Shown: positions 7,844 through 16,797, numbered from the stretch's first letter. The stretch is 64,000 bases of DNA from Microbacterium terrisoli (GCF_030866805.1 NZ_CP133019.1:2976001-3040000), one strand, 5' to 3'. The notes: generated by a model from the sequence alone, not told the origin. Numbers and translations are program-made.

Positions 7844-9373
7844 ATGGCCGACACTCCATCCAACAAGAGCACGGCGACCATGCCCCGGTTGAGCATCCGA
7901 GGCGTGAGCAAGAGCTTCGAAGCTGTGCACGCCTTGCGTGACGTCAGCTTCGACATCGCCCCCGGCCAGATCCACGCACTCGTCGGTGAGAACGGCGCCG
8001 GCAAGTCGACCCTTGTGGCTATCATCACGGGTCTTCTCGAGGCGGACACGGGCCAGCTCATCTTCGATGGAGAGCCTGTCCGCTTCCGCAATCCGCTGGA
8101 TGCGCGCGGCAGAGGGCTCGCTGCCGTTTACCAAGACCCGAACCTCTTCCCGCATCTTTCCGTGGCGGAGAACATCTTCACCGGCCAGTACCCGCGCAGC
8201 GGCGGCATCGTCAACACGGCGCAGATGCGTGAGCGGGCGCAGTCCCTCCTCGCCCACCTCGGCTTCGACCTCGACGTCGATGAGCTGGTGGCGAATCTCA
8301 CCGTTGCCGAGTCGCAATACGTCGAGATCGCACGGGCGCTCTCTTCTGATCTGCGCCTGTTGATCCTCGACGAGCCCACAAGCGCACTGACGCCCGGTGA
8401 GGCCAGCAAGCTCTACGACGTCGTCCACAGGCTGCGAAACGAAGGAACCACCATCGTCTGGATCTCTCACCGCATGGAAGAGATCAGCCTCCTGGCGGAC
8501 ACGGTCACGGTGCTTCGGGACGGTCAGCACGTGCAGACATCACCGACAGAAGAGCTCGACTACGCGACGATGATCAAGCTGATGGTCGGCCGATCCGTCA
8601 CGCTCGACGCCGTACCGCGCGAAGAGTCGCTCGGGCCGCCCCGGCTGTCAGTCACAGGGTTGAGCAGCCCCGGAATGTTCGACGACATCACTTTCGACGT
8701 GCACGAGGGTGAGATTGTGGGCGTCGCGGGTCTGGTCGGTTCGGGCCGCTCTGAGATCGCCCAATCGATCTTCGGCATAGGCAGTCGCCCAGCCGGTCGC
8801 GTCGAGGTCGACGGAGAAGTCGTGAACCCACGGTCACCAGGGCACATGGCGGAGCTCGGCGTGGCGTACCTGCCGGAGGACCGGGATATCGAGGGCGTGA
8901 TCGCGTCGATGACGATCTCGGCCAATATCGCCCTTCCGAGTCTGCGCGTCCTCAGCAGGTTCGGCTTCATGAGCCGCCGGCGCGAGCGCGCGCTGGCGGC
9001 AACACAACGCCAAGGTCTGAGCATCAAGGGTGCTATTGGGGACCTCGTCAGTTCCTTGTCGGGCGGCAACCGTCAGAAGGTCGCCCTCGCCCGGTGGCTG
9101 GCGACGCAACCTCGCGTGCTTCTGCTTGACGAGCCGACACACGGCATCGACGTCGGCACCAAGGCCCAGGTGCACGACATGATGCGAGACCTCGCTCGCA
9201 AGAGCCGGCTCGCGATCCTCATGATCTCGTCTGACATGCCTGAGGTCCTGGCGGTCAGCGACCGCATCCTGGTCATCGCCCGTGGGCGCCTGGTCGCGGA
9301 CTTCGACATTCAGGAAGCCTCGCAGGAGAAGATCCTCGCCGCGGCCGCGCGCACGAAGGAGGAGCCAGCGTGA
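7844..9373 (+). CDS. Sugar ABC transporter ATPase (duplicated RbsA/LsrA type)
   Basis: This 509-residue protein is the double ATPase of a CUT2-type sugar importer and works on the inner face of the membrane. The first half has Walker A GENGAGKST (about 51-59) and Walker B LLILDEPTSAL. The second half has a degenerate A loop (VAGLVGSGRSE), the signature LSGGNRQKVALARW and Walker B VLLLDEPTHGID, the normal pattern for RbsA/MglA/LsrA proteins. It is first in the operon with two permeases and a binding protein; its GTGA overlaps the next gene. The start ATG has a GGAAGGCAAGG stretch 10-20 bases before it. Confidence 0.93.
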   Translation: MADTPSNKSTATMPRLSIRGVSKSFEAVHALRDVSFDIAPGQIHALVGENGAGKSTLVAIITGLLEADTGQLIFDGEPVRFRNPLDARGRGLAAVYQDPNLFPHLSVAENIFTGQYPRSGGIVNTAQMRERAQSLLAHLGFDLDVDELVANLTVAESQYVEIARALSSDLRLLILDEPTSALTPGEASKLYDVVHRLRNEGTTIVWISHRMEEISLLADTVTVLRDGQHVQTSPTEELDYATMIKLMVGRSVTLDAVPREESLGPPRLSVTGLSSPGMFDDITFDVHEGEIVGVAGLVGSGRSEIAQSIFGIGSRPAGRVEVDGEVVNPRSPGHMAELGVAYLPEDRDIEGVIASMTISANIALPSLRVLSRFGFMSRRRERALAATQRQGLSIKGAIGDLVSSLSGGNRQKVALARWLATQPRVLLLDEPTHGIDVGTKAQVHDMMRDLARKSRLAILMISSDMPEVLAVSDRILVIARGRLVADFDIQEASQEKILAAAARTKEEPA

Positions 9374-10401
9374 GCGCTGACGCAATGATCGCCCACCGCA
9401 CCCGCAAGCGGTCCTTCGGTGGGGGTGCCCTGCGTGTGAGATTCCTCGGGGTCTTCGCGTTCCTCGTACTGCTCTTCGTGGTGTTCAGCATCCTCGACCC
9501 ACGGTTTCTGACATGGCCGAACGCTCGTAGCATCCTGTTCACCGGGGCCATCCTGGCCATAGCCGCACTCGGGCAGACTCTTGTCGTCCTCACCGGCAAC
9601 CTCGATCTGTCCGTGGGGTCGATCATGGGCCTGACGGCCTACGTGGTGTTCGACATCGCTGGAAAAGTGACAGCGCTTCAGCCGTGGGTGGTGCTGATGG
9701 CGATGATCATCGGTGCGGTGCTCGGCTCGATCAACGGCATACTCGTCACCCTCCTGAAGATCCCGTCGATCGTTGCGACTCTGGGCACCCTGTCGATCTA
9801 CCGAGGTTTCGTCTCGTTCTACGCGAATGCCAAAGAAGTCACCAGTGGGACACTCCCCGCGTGGTCGAAGTCGCTGGCCGCACAGATCTGGCTCGGCTTG
9901 CCCGCATATGTCTGGATCTCCGCAATCTTGGTCGCGATCGTTGCGATTGCGCTGGCTCGACTGCCATGGGGCCGTATGGTCTACGCCTACGGCTCGAATC
10001 CGAAGGCGGCCAGGTTCTACGGGTTGAACAGCACCGGCATTGTGATCGGCGCGTACATAGGTGCGGGCGTGATCGCCGCGATTGCCGGGCTCCTGCTGGG
10101 TGCGCAAGTAGGCAATATCAACTCGCTCCTCGCCAATGGCATAGAGCTGGAGGTGCTGGCCGCGGTCGTGATCGGCGGCGTGAGCATTTGGGGAGGTACC
10201 GGCAGCGTCATAGGCGCCGCGTTCGGGGCGATCGTCCTTGCCACCATCGACAATGGCCTCGTCCTCCTCGGCGTCAACGAGTTCTACCGGCTGATCATCC
10301 AAGGCGTTGCCATCATCGCTGCGGTCGGAATGGATGCCATCATCCAACGCAACGTCCACCGAGCGACATCCCGGCGAAGCATCATGGAGGTCAAAGCATG
10401 A
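9370..10401 (+). CDS. Sugar ABC transporter permease (RbsC/LsrC type), first copy
   Basis: This 343-residue membrane protein belongs to the BPD_transp_2 family, with about 9-10 hydrophobic segments. NLDLSVGSIMGLTAYV and the late GGVSIWGGTGSVIGA are the family landmarks. It starts with GTG overlapping the ATPase stop and ends in an ATGA overlap with the second permease, so all three are translationally coupled. Two different permeases in one operon match the LsrC/LsrD and RhaP/RhaQ arrangement rather than the single RbsC of ribose importers. Confidence 0.92.
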   Translation: MSADAMIAHRTRKRSFGGGALRVRFLGVFAFLVLLFVVFSILDPRFLTWPNARSILFTGAILAIAALGQTLVVLTGNLDLSVGSIMGLTAYVVFDIAGKVTALQPWVVLMAMIIGAVLGSINGILVTLLKIPSIVATLGTLSIYRGFVSFYANAKEVTSGTLPAWSKSLAAQIWLGLPAYVWISAILVAIVAIALARLPWGRMVYAYGSNPKAARFYGLNSTGIVIGAYIGAGVIAAIAGLLLGAQVGNINSLLANGIELEVLAAVVIGGVSIWGGTGSVIGAAFGAIVLATIDNGLVLLGVNEFYRLIIQGVAIIAAVGMDAIIQRNVHRATSRRSIMEVKA

Positions 10402-11411
10402 AGAGCATCGTCGGCCGATTCGGGTGGGAACTCATCCTCATCGTCCTGATCGTCTTGGCGTTCCTGTGGTCGAGCACGCTCTCGCCCTATTTTCTGGACG
10501 GGGTCACTCTCCTCAACTCGGCCGAGTTCTTCGTCATCTTCGTCCTCATGGCATTCGGCCTCTTCCCGATTGTCGTGCAAGGAGAGATCGACATCTCCCT
10601 TGCCTCCACACTCGCCGTGGGCAGCGTCATGCTCGGCGAGTTCTCACATGCGGGAATGCCGCTGGCCATCGCGCTGCCGATCGTGGTCCTCGCTTGTGCC
10701 GTCCTCGGTGCCGTGAACGGCATTCTGGTGGCCGTGGCCGGCCTTCCATCACTGGCAGTCACCCTCGGCACGATGGGCGCGTACCGAGGCATCGCATACA
10801 TCATGGCGGGCGATAGCGGGATGACCGGCTTCAGGCCCGACTACCTTGCGCTGGGATCCACATGGGTCGGCATCGTGCCGATGAACGTGATCGTCGCGCT
10901 GATTGTCGCGATCGGCGCAGGCGTGCTCATGTCGACGACCCGATTCGGTCGAGAGAGCTACGCGATCGGCAGCTCGGCTGCGGCAAGCAGAATGGCGGGC
11001 ATCAATGTGACCGCTGCAAAGGTCATCGCCTTCTCGCTCGCAGGCGCTCTCAGCGGCCTCGCCGGCCTCGTCTGGGTAAGCCAGTATCAATCGGCCCGCG
11101 GCGACAACGCGGACGGCAGCATTCTGTTCGTCGTGACCGCGGTGGTCCTCGGGGGCGTACTCATTCAGGGAGGGTCTGGCCGGGCGATCGGTGTCTTCCT
11201 CTCCCTCGTGCTGCTCGCCACGATCCAGACAGGCATGCAGCTTGCAAACATCCCCGGAACAAGCCAGACGCTCGTCATCGGCATCCTCCTCGTTGCCAGC
11301 ATCGGCCTGCCACACATCGTGACCGTCACCCGACAGCGGCTCGCGCACCGAAGAGCCGCAGGCCGACAGCCGACGAGCAGCACAGCGCCGGGAGTGAACA
11401 CCACGGCATGA
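10398..11411 (+). CDS. Sugar ABC transporter permease (RbsC/LsrD type), second copy
   Basis: This 337-residue BPD_transp_2 permease pairs with the upstream one to form the membrane channel. It has the GEIDISLASTLAVGSV motif equivalent to the partner's NLDLSVGS, and VLGGVLIQGGSGRAIG near the end. The start is the ATG at 10398 that overlaps the stop of permease one; GGAGG lies 8 bases upstream. An open extension further upstream is only the other frame of the first permease. The last 35 residues are polar and rich in Arg and Thr. Confidence 0.92.
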   Translation: MKSIVGRFGWELILIVLIVLAFLWSSTLSPYFLDGVTLLNSAEFFVIFVLMAFGLFPIVVQGEIDISLASTLAVGSVMLGEFSHAGMPLAIALPIVVLACAVLGAVNGILVAVAGLPSLAVTLGTMGAYRGIAYIMAGDSGMTGFRPDYLALGSTWVGIVPMNVIVALIVAIGAGVLMSTTRFGRESYAIGSSAAASRMAGINVTAAKVIAFSLAGALSGLAGLVWVSQYQSARGDNADGSILFVVTAVVLGGVLIQGGSGRAIGVFLSLVLLATIQTGMQLANIPGTSQTLVIGILLVASIGLPHIVTVTRQRLAHRRAAGRQPTSSTAPGVNTTA

Positions 11412-11470
11412 CGACTCGCTCAGCGCTTCCAAGAACCCTTTGATCGAGCACCAATAGGAAAGGCAATCAC

Positions 11471-12532
11471 ATGCGAAAAATCACATCCATCCGAAGCCGG
11501 GTCGCTGCGGGCGCCGCGACGATCCTGTCTGCAGCCATGTTGTTGGCTGCATGTTCGTCAACACCACCCACATCGTCGTCCACTGACAGCGCAGGTGCGA
11601 AGCAAGCGAGCGACGTCAGGATCTTCATGGCGCCGAAGTTCACCGGGCTCGCCTACTTCGAGGTCGCCAAGAACGGCGGTGAAGAGGCGGCGAAGGACCT
11701 CGGCTTCCAGTTCCAGTACATCGGTTCGGATCAGCCTGACGCCACAGCGCAGATCGCAACGCTGACCAACGCGATCCCGCAGAAGCCCGACGCGCTTGTC
11801 GTCAGCGCCATCGATCAGGATGCCGTCGCGCCGGCTTTGAAGCAGGCCATGAAGAGTGGCATCAAGGTCGTCACCTACGATGCCGACGCTGCCGCTGACG
11901 CGCGCGACCTCTTCGTCAATCAGCTGAGCTACAAGCTGGCGGCAGAGACCATGCTGAAGGCCGCGAAGCTCGACTCGCCCGACGGCGGCCTCGTCGCGTT
12001 CATCTCGGCTTCGCCCACCGCCGCCAACCACGCAGCCCACGTCAAGTACATGAAGGAACTGATCGACACCGATCCCGCATACAAGGACTTCAAGTATCTG
12101 GACACGGTGCAGTTCGCCGGGGATGATGCGAAGAAGAGCCAGGACATCGCGTTGAACCTCATCCAGGCTCACCCGGACCTCAAGGTCATCATCTCGTCGT
12201 CCGCGGTCTCTGCACCCGCCGCCGAACAGGCGATTGTGAACGCAGGCCTGCAGAACAAGGTGTATGCGACGGGCTTTGCCCTGCCCAGCTCCGTCAAGGA
12301 CTTCATCAAGAACGGCGATGCGAAGGCGTTCGCGATGTGGGACCCTGCGGAGCTCGGCTACGTGGCGACCGCAGCCGCATTCCAGCTGGCCACCGGAAAG
12401 ATCACCTCGGCTGAAGGACAGGTGGTCGACGCCGGAAAGCACGGCAAGTACACCGTCGGGAAAGACGGCGAGGTCGACTACAACAAACCGTTGATCTTCA
12501 CGAAGGACAACATCGACAACTACAACTTCTGA
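11471..12532 (+). CDS. Sugar-binding lipoprotein of module A importer (LsrB/RhaS type)
   Basis: This is the 353-residue extracellular sugar receptor, anchored as a lipoprotein. The signal peptide ends in the lipobox LLAAC with Cys28, followed by a Ser/Thr-rich linker. The mature part is a periplasmic-binding-protein type 1 fold in the LsrB/RhaS group: APKFTGLAYF, VVTYDADA and a C-terminal FTKDNIDNYNF. In LsrB, AI-2 contacts include an Asp-Gln pair; at the matching place this protein reads PTAANHAAH, so AI-2 is unlikely to be the ligand. The module B receptor is a clear relative but differs in the ligand loops, so the two should bind different sugars. Confidence 0.92.
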   Translation: MRKITSIRSRVAAGAATILSAAMLLAACSSTPPTSSSTDSAGAKQASDVRIFMAPKFTGLAYFEVAKNGGEEAAKDLGFQFQYIGSDQPDATAQIATLTNAIPQKPDALVVSAIDQDAVAPALKQAMKSGIKVVTYDADAAADARDLFVNQLSYKLAAETMLKAAKLDSPDGGLVAFISASPTAANHAAHVKYMKELIDTDPAYKDFKYLDTVQFAGDDAKKSQDIALNLIQAHPDLKVIISSSAVSAPAAEQAIVNAGLQNKVYATGFALPSSVKDFIKNGDAKAFAMWDPAELGYVATAAAFQLATGKITSAEGQVVDAGKHGKYTVGKDGEVDYNKPLIFTKDNIDNYNF

Positions 12533-12541
12533 CCGTTCGCG

Positions 12542-12581
12542 CACTGGCCCGGCAGGATCACCGCATCCTGCCGGGCCAGTG
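12542..12581 (+). terminator. Strong hairpin after the module A binding-protein gene
   Basis: CACTGGCCCGGCAGGAT at 12542-12558 pairs perfectly over 17 bases with 12565-12581 around a 6-base loop. It starts 10 bases after the stop. It lacks a U-tract, and the kinase gene follows 44 bases later in the same direction, so it may be a partial terminator or an mRNA-stabilising stem. Confidence 0.75.
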
Positions 12582-12624
12582 TCATCGGCGCCCACCGTCA
12601 AGGGTGCCCGCAGGCCGGAAAGCT

Positions 12625-13614
12625 ATGATCGGACCCATGATCGCTCAGAGTCCGACGGTGCTTGCCGCTCAGGGCTCGACGCCCCGTCACGCGCTTGCGC
12701 GGGTCCACGTCATCGGCAGCATCAACGTCGACACCATCCTGGCGATGCCGACTTTCCCCGCCCCCGGTACGACCGTGATCGCGACCGATTCGCGACAGGC
12801 GCTCGGTGGCAAGGGGGCGGCCCAGGCGATCGCGTCGGCGCGTTTCGGTGCGCAGACGGGACTGACCGGCTCGATCGGGTCGGATGCAGAAGGCGACGTG
12901 GCGCGGACCACACTGAACGCTCAGGGCGTCGACGACCGGCTGTTGCGTGCGAGTTCGCTGCCGACAGGCCGCGCCTTCGTCTACGTCGACCGCGGCGCAG
13001 AGAACGAGATCGTCGTCGATCCGGGCGCAAACGCCGACCTGAAGACGCTCAGCGCTGGCGACCGAGAGGCCATCCTCGCCGCCGATGTCGTCCTGACGCA
13101 GCTCGAGGTTGGCTGCGCGATCGCATTCGAGGCCATCGAGTTCGCCTCCCAGAACTCTGTCACGGTCATCCTCAACGCGGCTCCGGCGCTCGACCTGCCG
13201 ACCGACATCCTGGCCAAGATCGACTTCCTCATCGTCAACGAACCCGAAGCCACGGCACTCAGCCGTGAAGGCGATGCGATCACTGCGGGCGAGCGGCTCG
13301 CCAGGGCGGTCGGGACGGTTCTGGTCACGCTCGGTGCGCGCGGTGGGCGCCTGCATCGGCGCGGGGCGGCGCCGCAGAGCTTTCCCGCCCTCACGGTCAC
13401 GCCCGCCGACACCACCGGTGCCGGCGATACCGTGTGTGGAGTGTTCGCCGCCGCGATCGCTCAGGGGTGGCAACCGAGCGAAGCGTTCCGGGTCGCACTT
13501 GTCGCCGGCTCGATCGCCACCACAACACGCGGCAATGCGCCCTCGATCCCTGACCGCTCGCGCATCCTTGCAATGTTGCCCGACAGCCGCGGCGCGGCCG
13601 TCGGCCTACCGTAG
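12625..13614 (+). CDS. PfkB-family carbohydrate kinase (ribokinase-like)
   Basis: This 329-residue cytoplasmic kinase transfers phosphate from ATP to a sugar or sugar phosphate. It has VIGSINVDTIL near the N-terminus, GGKGAAQAIASARFG (first PfkB signature) and the second signature VTPADTTGAGDTVCGVFAAA with the catalytic Asp in GAGD. The ATG at 12625 follows GGAAAG, and an ATG at 12637 is also possible. The sequence is most ribokinase-like, but the context (3-epimerase and a rhamnulose-phosphate-type aldolase) suggests it phosphorylates a ketose of module A. Its last 9 bases overlap the 3' end of the convergent aldolase gene. Confidence 0.88.
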   Translation: MIGPMIAQSPTVLAAQGSTPRHALARVHVIGSINVDTILAMPTFPAPGTTVIATDSRQALGGKGAAQAIASARFGAQTGLTGSIGSDAEGDVARTTLNAQGVDDRLLRASSLPTGRAFVYVDRGAENEIVVDPGANADLKTLSAGDREAILAADVVLTQLEVGCAIAFEAIEFASQNSVTVILNAAPALDLPTDILAKIDFLIVNEPEATALSREGDAITAGERLARAVGTVLVTLGARGGRLHRRGAAPQSFPALTVTPADTTGAGDTVCGVFAAAIAQGWQPSEAFRVALVAGSIATTTRGNAPSIPDRSRILAMLPDSRGAAVGLP

Positions 13615-15669
13615 GAACGCCGCCGCGACACCCGAATCCACCGGGATGCTATGTCCCGTCGTCTTGGCCAGGTCACCGCACAGGAGCGCGGCAACGGCCG
13701 CCGCCACATCGTCCGGCACGACCTCGCGCTTCAAGATCGTGCGGCCAGCGTAGTAGCTCCCCAGATCTGCCCGGTCGACGCCGTACAGCTTCGCGCGCTC
13801 GTCGCCCCATCCCCCCTCGAACAGTCCTGACCCGCGCACGACCCCATCGGGGTTCACCCCGTTCACCCGGATGGAGTGCTCGCCGAGCTCGGCGGCAAGA
13901 AGACGCACCTGGTGGGCCTGATCCGCTTTAGCCGCGGAATACGCGACGTTGTGTGTGCCGGCGAAGACCGCGTTCTTGCTGGAGATGTAGATGATGTCGC
14001 CGCCGAGTCCTTGCGCGATCATCACGTTGGATGCCTCTCTGGACACGATGAAGGACCCTCGCGCCATGACGCCGTGCAGCGTGTCCCAGTCCTCGTCGGT
14101 CGTCTCGGCGAGGGACAGACTGCGCGACAGACCTGCGTTGTTGATCACGATGTCAATCCCGCCGAACGCTTCTGCAGCCTCGGCGACTGCCTGACGAACG
14201 GCTGCCGAGTCGCTGACATCGACGTGCACTGCAACTGCGACGTCACCGACCTGGACAGCGCCCGCCGCTGCCGCAATCTCGTCCGCCACAGCACGAGCCC
14301 GCTCCGCGTCCAGATCGGCGACGACCACGCATGCACCCTCTCGGGCCAGACGCAGAGCGATCGCACGGCCGATGCCGTGCCCGCCACCCGTCACGAACGC
14401 CACGCGCGCCGCCAGTGGTTTGGGCTTCGGCCGACGTGCGAGCTTCGCCTCTTCCAGGCTCCAGTACTCGATGCGGAACTTCTCGGCGTCGGGGATGGGC
14501 GCGTACGTCGAGACGGCTTCGGCCCCCCGCATCGCGTTGATCGTATTGACGAAGTACTCGCCTGCCACGCGCGCCGTGTGCTTGTCTGCGCCGAAACTGA
14601 ACATCCCCACGCCGGGGATGAGGAAGACGGCGGGGTCGGCTCCTCGCATCTTCGGGGAATCAGCCGTGGCATTCGCGGAGTAATAGCGCGCGTAATCCTC
14701 GCGGTAGGCCGCGTGCAAGTGGCCGAGGCGCTGCTCGACCAGAGCGAGTTCGCTGTCCCCCGGCAGATCGAGCAGAAGCGGCCGGATCTTGGTACGCAGG
14801 AAGTGATCGGGGCAGCTGCAGCCCAGATCGGCGAGCCGCGGGCATTCACTGCGACTGAGGAAGTCGAGGACGACCTCGGAGTCGATGTAATGTCCGACGA
14901 CCGGCCCGTCGGTGGCGGCCATTCTGCGCAGCAGCGGCGCGAGCACGGCCGCTCGCGCGTGGCGCTCCTGTCGTTCGAGCGCACCGTAGCCCTCACGCAC
15001 GGCCCCGAACGGCGCTGGCGCGCCGTGTTCGTCGATGTACTGCTCGGCCAGCGCGATGATCTCCAATGACCGCTGTCGACATTCGGTGCTGGATGCGCCC
15101 CATGCCGTGATCCCGTGCCCGCCGAGTATGCAGCCGATGGCCTCAGGGTGAGCGCGCTGGATCTGCGCGATGTCCAGCCCAAGCTGGAACCCCGGACGAC
15201 GCCATGGCACCCAGACGACCCGCGCACCGTAGATCCGTCGCGTCAATTCCTCGCCGTCCGCGGCCGTGGCGACGGCGATCCCCGCGTCGGGGTGAAGATG
15301 ATCGACGTGGGGCGCGTCGACGAGCACATGCATGGCGGTGTCGATCGATGGCGGAGCAACTGGCTGTCCGAACATGCAATAGTCGAACAACCCGACCATC
15401 TCGTCTTCGTGTTGGGGTCCACGGTAGACCGCGGAGAGCGCCTGAACGCGGTCGCGGCGCAGCACGGCCAGCCCCCGTTCCGTCAGCGTCCCGAGATCGC
15501 CGCCCGAACCTTTGACCCAGACGACCTCGACGTCGGACCCTGAAGCGGGATCGATGACACAGCCCTTCGCTGACGTATTGCCACCGCCGTAATTGGTCAC
15601 GCGGGGGTCTGCCCCGAGCGTGTGGCTTCTCTCGATCAGTTCCGTGACGACGCTGCCCTGCTGCTGCAT
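13606..15669 (-). CDS. Class II aldolase / short-chain dehydrogenase fusion (RhaEW-like), module A
   Basis: This 687-residue bifunctional enzyme joins a rhamnulose-1-phosphate-type class II aldolase to a short-chain dehydrogenase. The aldolase part (about 1-410) has NYGGGNTSAKG near residue 26, WVKGSGGDLGT and the metal site HVDHLHPDAGI. The dehydrogenase part (about 420-687) has TGGGHGIG for NAD, NNAGLS, and the active-site Tyr and Lys in AYSAAKAD. In the known family it cleaves L-rhamnulose 1-phosphate to DHAP and lactaldehyde, then oxidises the aldehyde to lactate. The ATG at 15669 is chosen because GGAGAGGAG precedes it and the N-terminus aligns with the module B copy. A GTG at 15702 overlapping the epimerase stop is the alternative. 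Confidence 0.9.
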   Translation of the reverse strand: MQQQGSVVTELIERSHTLGADPRVTNYGGGNTSAKGCVIDPASGSDVEVVWVKGSGGDLGTLTERGLAVLRRDRVQALSAVYRGPQHEDEMVGLFDYCMFGQPVAPPSIDTAMHVLVDAPHVDHLHPDAGIAVATAADGEELTRRIYGARVVWVPWRRPGFQLGLDIAQIQRAHPEAIGCILGGHGITAWGASSTECRQRSLEIIALAEQYIDEHGAPAPFGAVREGYGALERQERHARAAVLAPLLRRMAATDGPVVGHYIDSEVVLDFLSRSECPRLADLGCSCPDHFLRTKIRPLLLDLPGDSELALVEQRLGHLHAAYREDYARYYSANATADSPKMRGADPAVFLIPGVGMFSFGADKHTARVAGEYFVNTINAMRGAEAVSTYAPIPDAEKFRIEYWSLEEAKLARRPKPKPLAARVAFVTGGGHGIGRAIALRLAREGACVVVADLDAERARAVADEIAAAAGAVQVGDVAVAVHVDVSDSAAVRQAVAEAAEAFGGIDIVINNAGLSRSLSLAETTDEDWDTLHGVMARGSFIVSREASNVMIAQGLGGDIIYISSKNAVFAGTHNVAYSAAKADQAHQVRLLAAELGEHSIRVNGVNPDGVVRGSGLFEGGWGDERAKLYGVDRADLGSYYAGRTILKREVVPDDVAAAVAALLCGDLAKTTGHSIPVDSGVAAAFLR

Positions 15670-15698
15670 CCCTGACGTCTCCTCTCCGACCGTTCGGC

Positions 15699-16583
15699 TC
15701 ACAGCGCCGGACGATTCGCGGCCGAACGCAGCTGCGCGTCGATGAACCCACGGGCATGCGCGGCGAGATCGGCGTTGTCGCTCCAGAGATCGCGCCAGAT
15801 CGCCAGCGTGTAAGAGAGCTCAGGCATGATGATGCGAGATGAGAAGCTCTCGAAGGTGATCGGACCCGTGTAGCCGATCGCTGCGAGACCCCGGAACAAC
15901 GAGGTGAAGTCGACGTTTCCGGTCCCGAGATAGCCGCGGTGGTTCTCTCCGATGTGCACGTACCCGAGGTGTTCGCCGGCGGTGAGCACTGCCGAGTAGT
16001 TGTCGCTCTCCTCGATGTTCATGTGATAGGTATCGAGATGGATTACCAGGTTGTCCCTGCCGACCTCGCCGACATAGCTGACAGCCTGGGCAGCAGTGTT
16101 CAGCATGTTGGACTCGTAGCGATTGACCAGTTCCAGCCCGATCTGGATGTCTGAACCCGCGGCAGCATCGCACAGTCTCTGCAGCGCGGCGATGGAGTTC
16201 TCGCGACCGAGCCTCGACACCGGTGCGTTGTACTTGCCGAGCGCGCCATAGAGCACACCACCGACGTACAGTGCCCCGAAATCGCGCGCGACGCTGTAGG
16301 CCTCATGCAACAGCCGCTCGCCGGCATGCACACGATCGGGATCCTCACTGCTCACATCAGTCTCGGCGGACAGACCGAACGAGGCCGTGGCCTCCATCTC
16401 GTACTCATCGAGAAGGCGACGCGTCATCGCTGCATCGACCTTGCGCGGGTCCATCAGCAGGATCTCAATCACGTCATAACCGGTCGCTTTCGCACCCTCA
16501 ATCGACGAACGCGCCTCGGCCTCAGACCACCCCCCGGCCCATACGAGCCCGTGAACTCCGACCTTGTTGGTATAGGCAGACAT
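15699..16583 (-). CDS. Ketose 3-epimerase (D-tagatose/D-psicose 3-epimerase family)
   Basis: This 294-residue TIM-barrel enzyme should epimerise a ketose at C3. The metal ligands of the D-tagatose 3-epimerase family are all present with nearly the same numbering: Glu151, Asp184, His210 and Glu245, plus the substrate contacts His187 and Arg216 in the hallmark loop HIGENHRGYLGTG. The ATG at 16583 is chosen for AGAGGGG 7 bases before it. It is first in a two-gene operon with the aldolase fusion, preceded by SorC-type half-sites. The substrate is not readable; a 6-deoxyketose or pentulose would fit the aldolase. A TIM-barrel isomerase of another specificity is possible. Confidence 0.87.
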   Translation of the reverse strand: MSAYTNKVGVHGLVWAGGWSEAEARSSIEGAKATGYDVIEILLMDPRKVDAAMTRRLLDEYEMEATASFGLSAETDVSSEDPDRVHAGERLLHEAYSVARDFGALYVGGVLYGALGKYNAPVSRLGRENSIAALQRLCDAAAGSDIQIGLELVNRYESNMLNTAAQAVSYVGEVGRDNLVIHLDTYHMNIEESDNYSAVLTAGEHLGYVHIGENHRGYLGTGNVDFTSLFRGLAAIGYTGPITFESFSSRIIMPELSYTLAIWRDLWSDNADLAAHARGFIDAQLRSAANRPAL

Positions 16584-16684
16584 CTGAACCCCTCTTCTGG
16601 CCGGAATACGGCGATCTTTGAGGCCGCCCACTGGCGGCGGGCGCACATGCTGTCAACTTAGACGCGGATCCAGACTGAATCAAG

Positions 16685-16713
16685 CATACGTTCATATCAT
16701 GCACATATGTTCA
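16685..16713. promoter_or_regulatory. SorC-type operator with two direct half-sites
   Basis: CATACGTTCA at 16685-16694 equals the half-site of the perfect palindrome at 6645-6671. CATATGTTCA at 16704-16713 is a second copy with one change, 19 bases on. They lie about 100-130 bases upstream of the epimerase ATG, in the spacer shared with the divergent esterase. This ties the epimerase-aldolase operon to the SorC regulator 10 kb away. Confidence 0.7.
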
Positions 16714-16797
16714 CGAATTGGCGCGCGAAGGATGCGAGGGGCTCGGGAATGATGGACGGATGACGAGTCCGCAGCCCCACCCGATCGAGCGCCCGTC

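Noticed and set aside
7844..13614. Module A as an autoinducer-2 (Lsr) uptake system
   Set aside because: The importer and SorC regulator resemble Lsr proteins, but no LsrK, LsrF or LsrG is present, and the binding protein lacks the Asp-Gln pair expected in AI-2 receptors.
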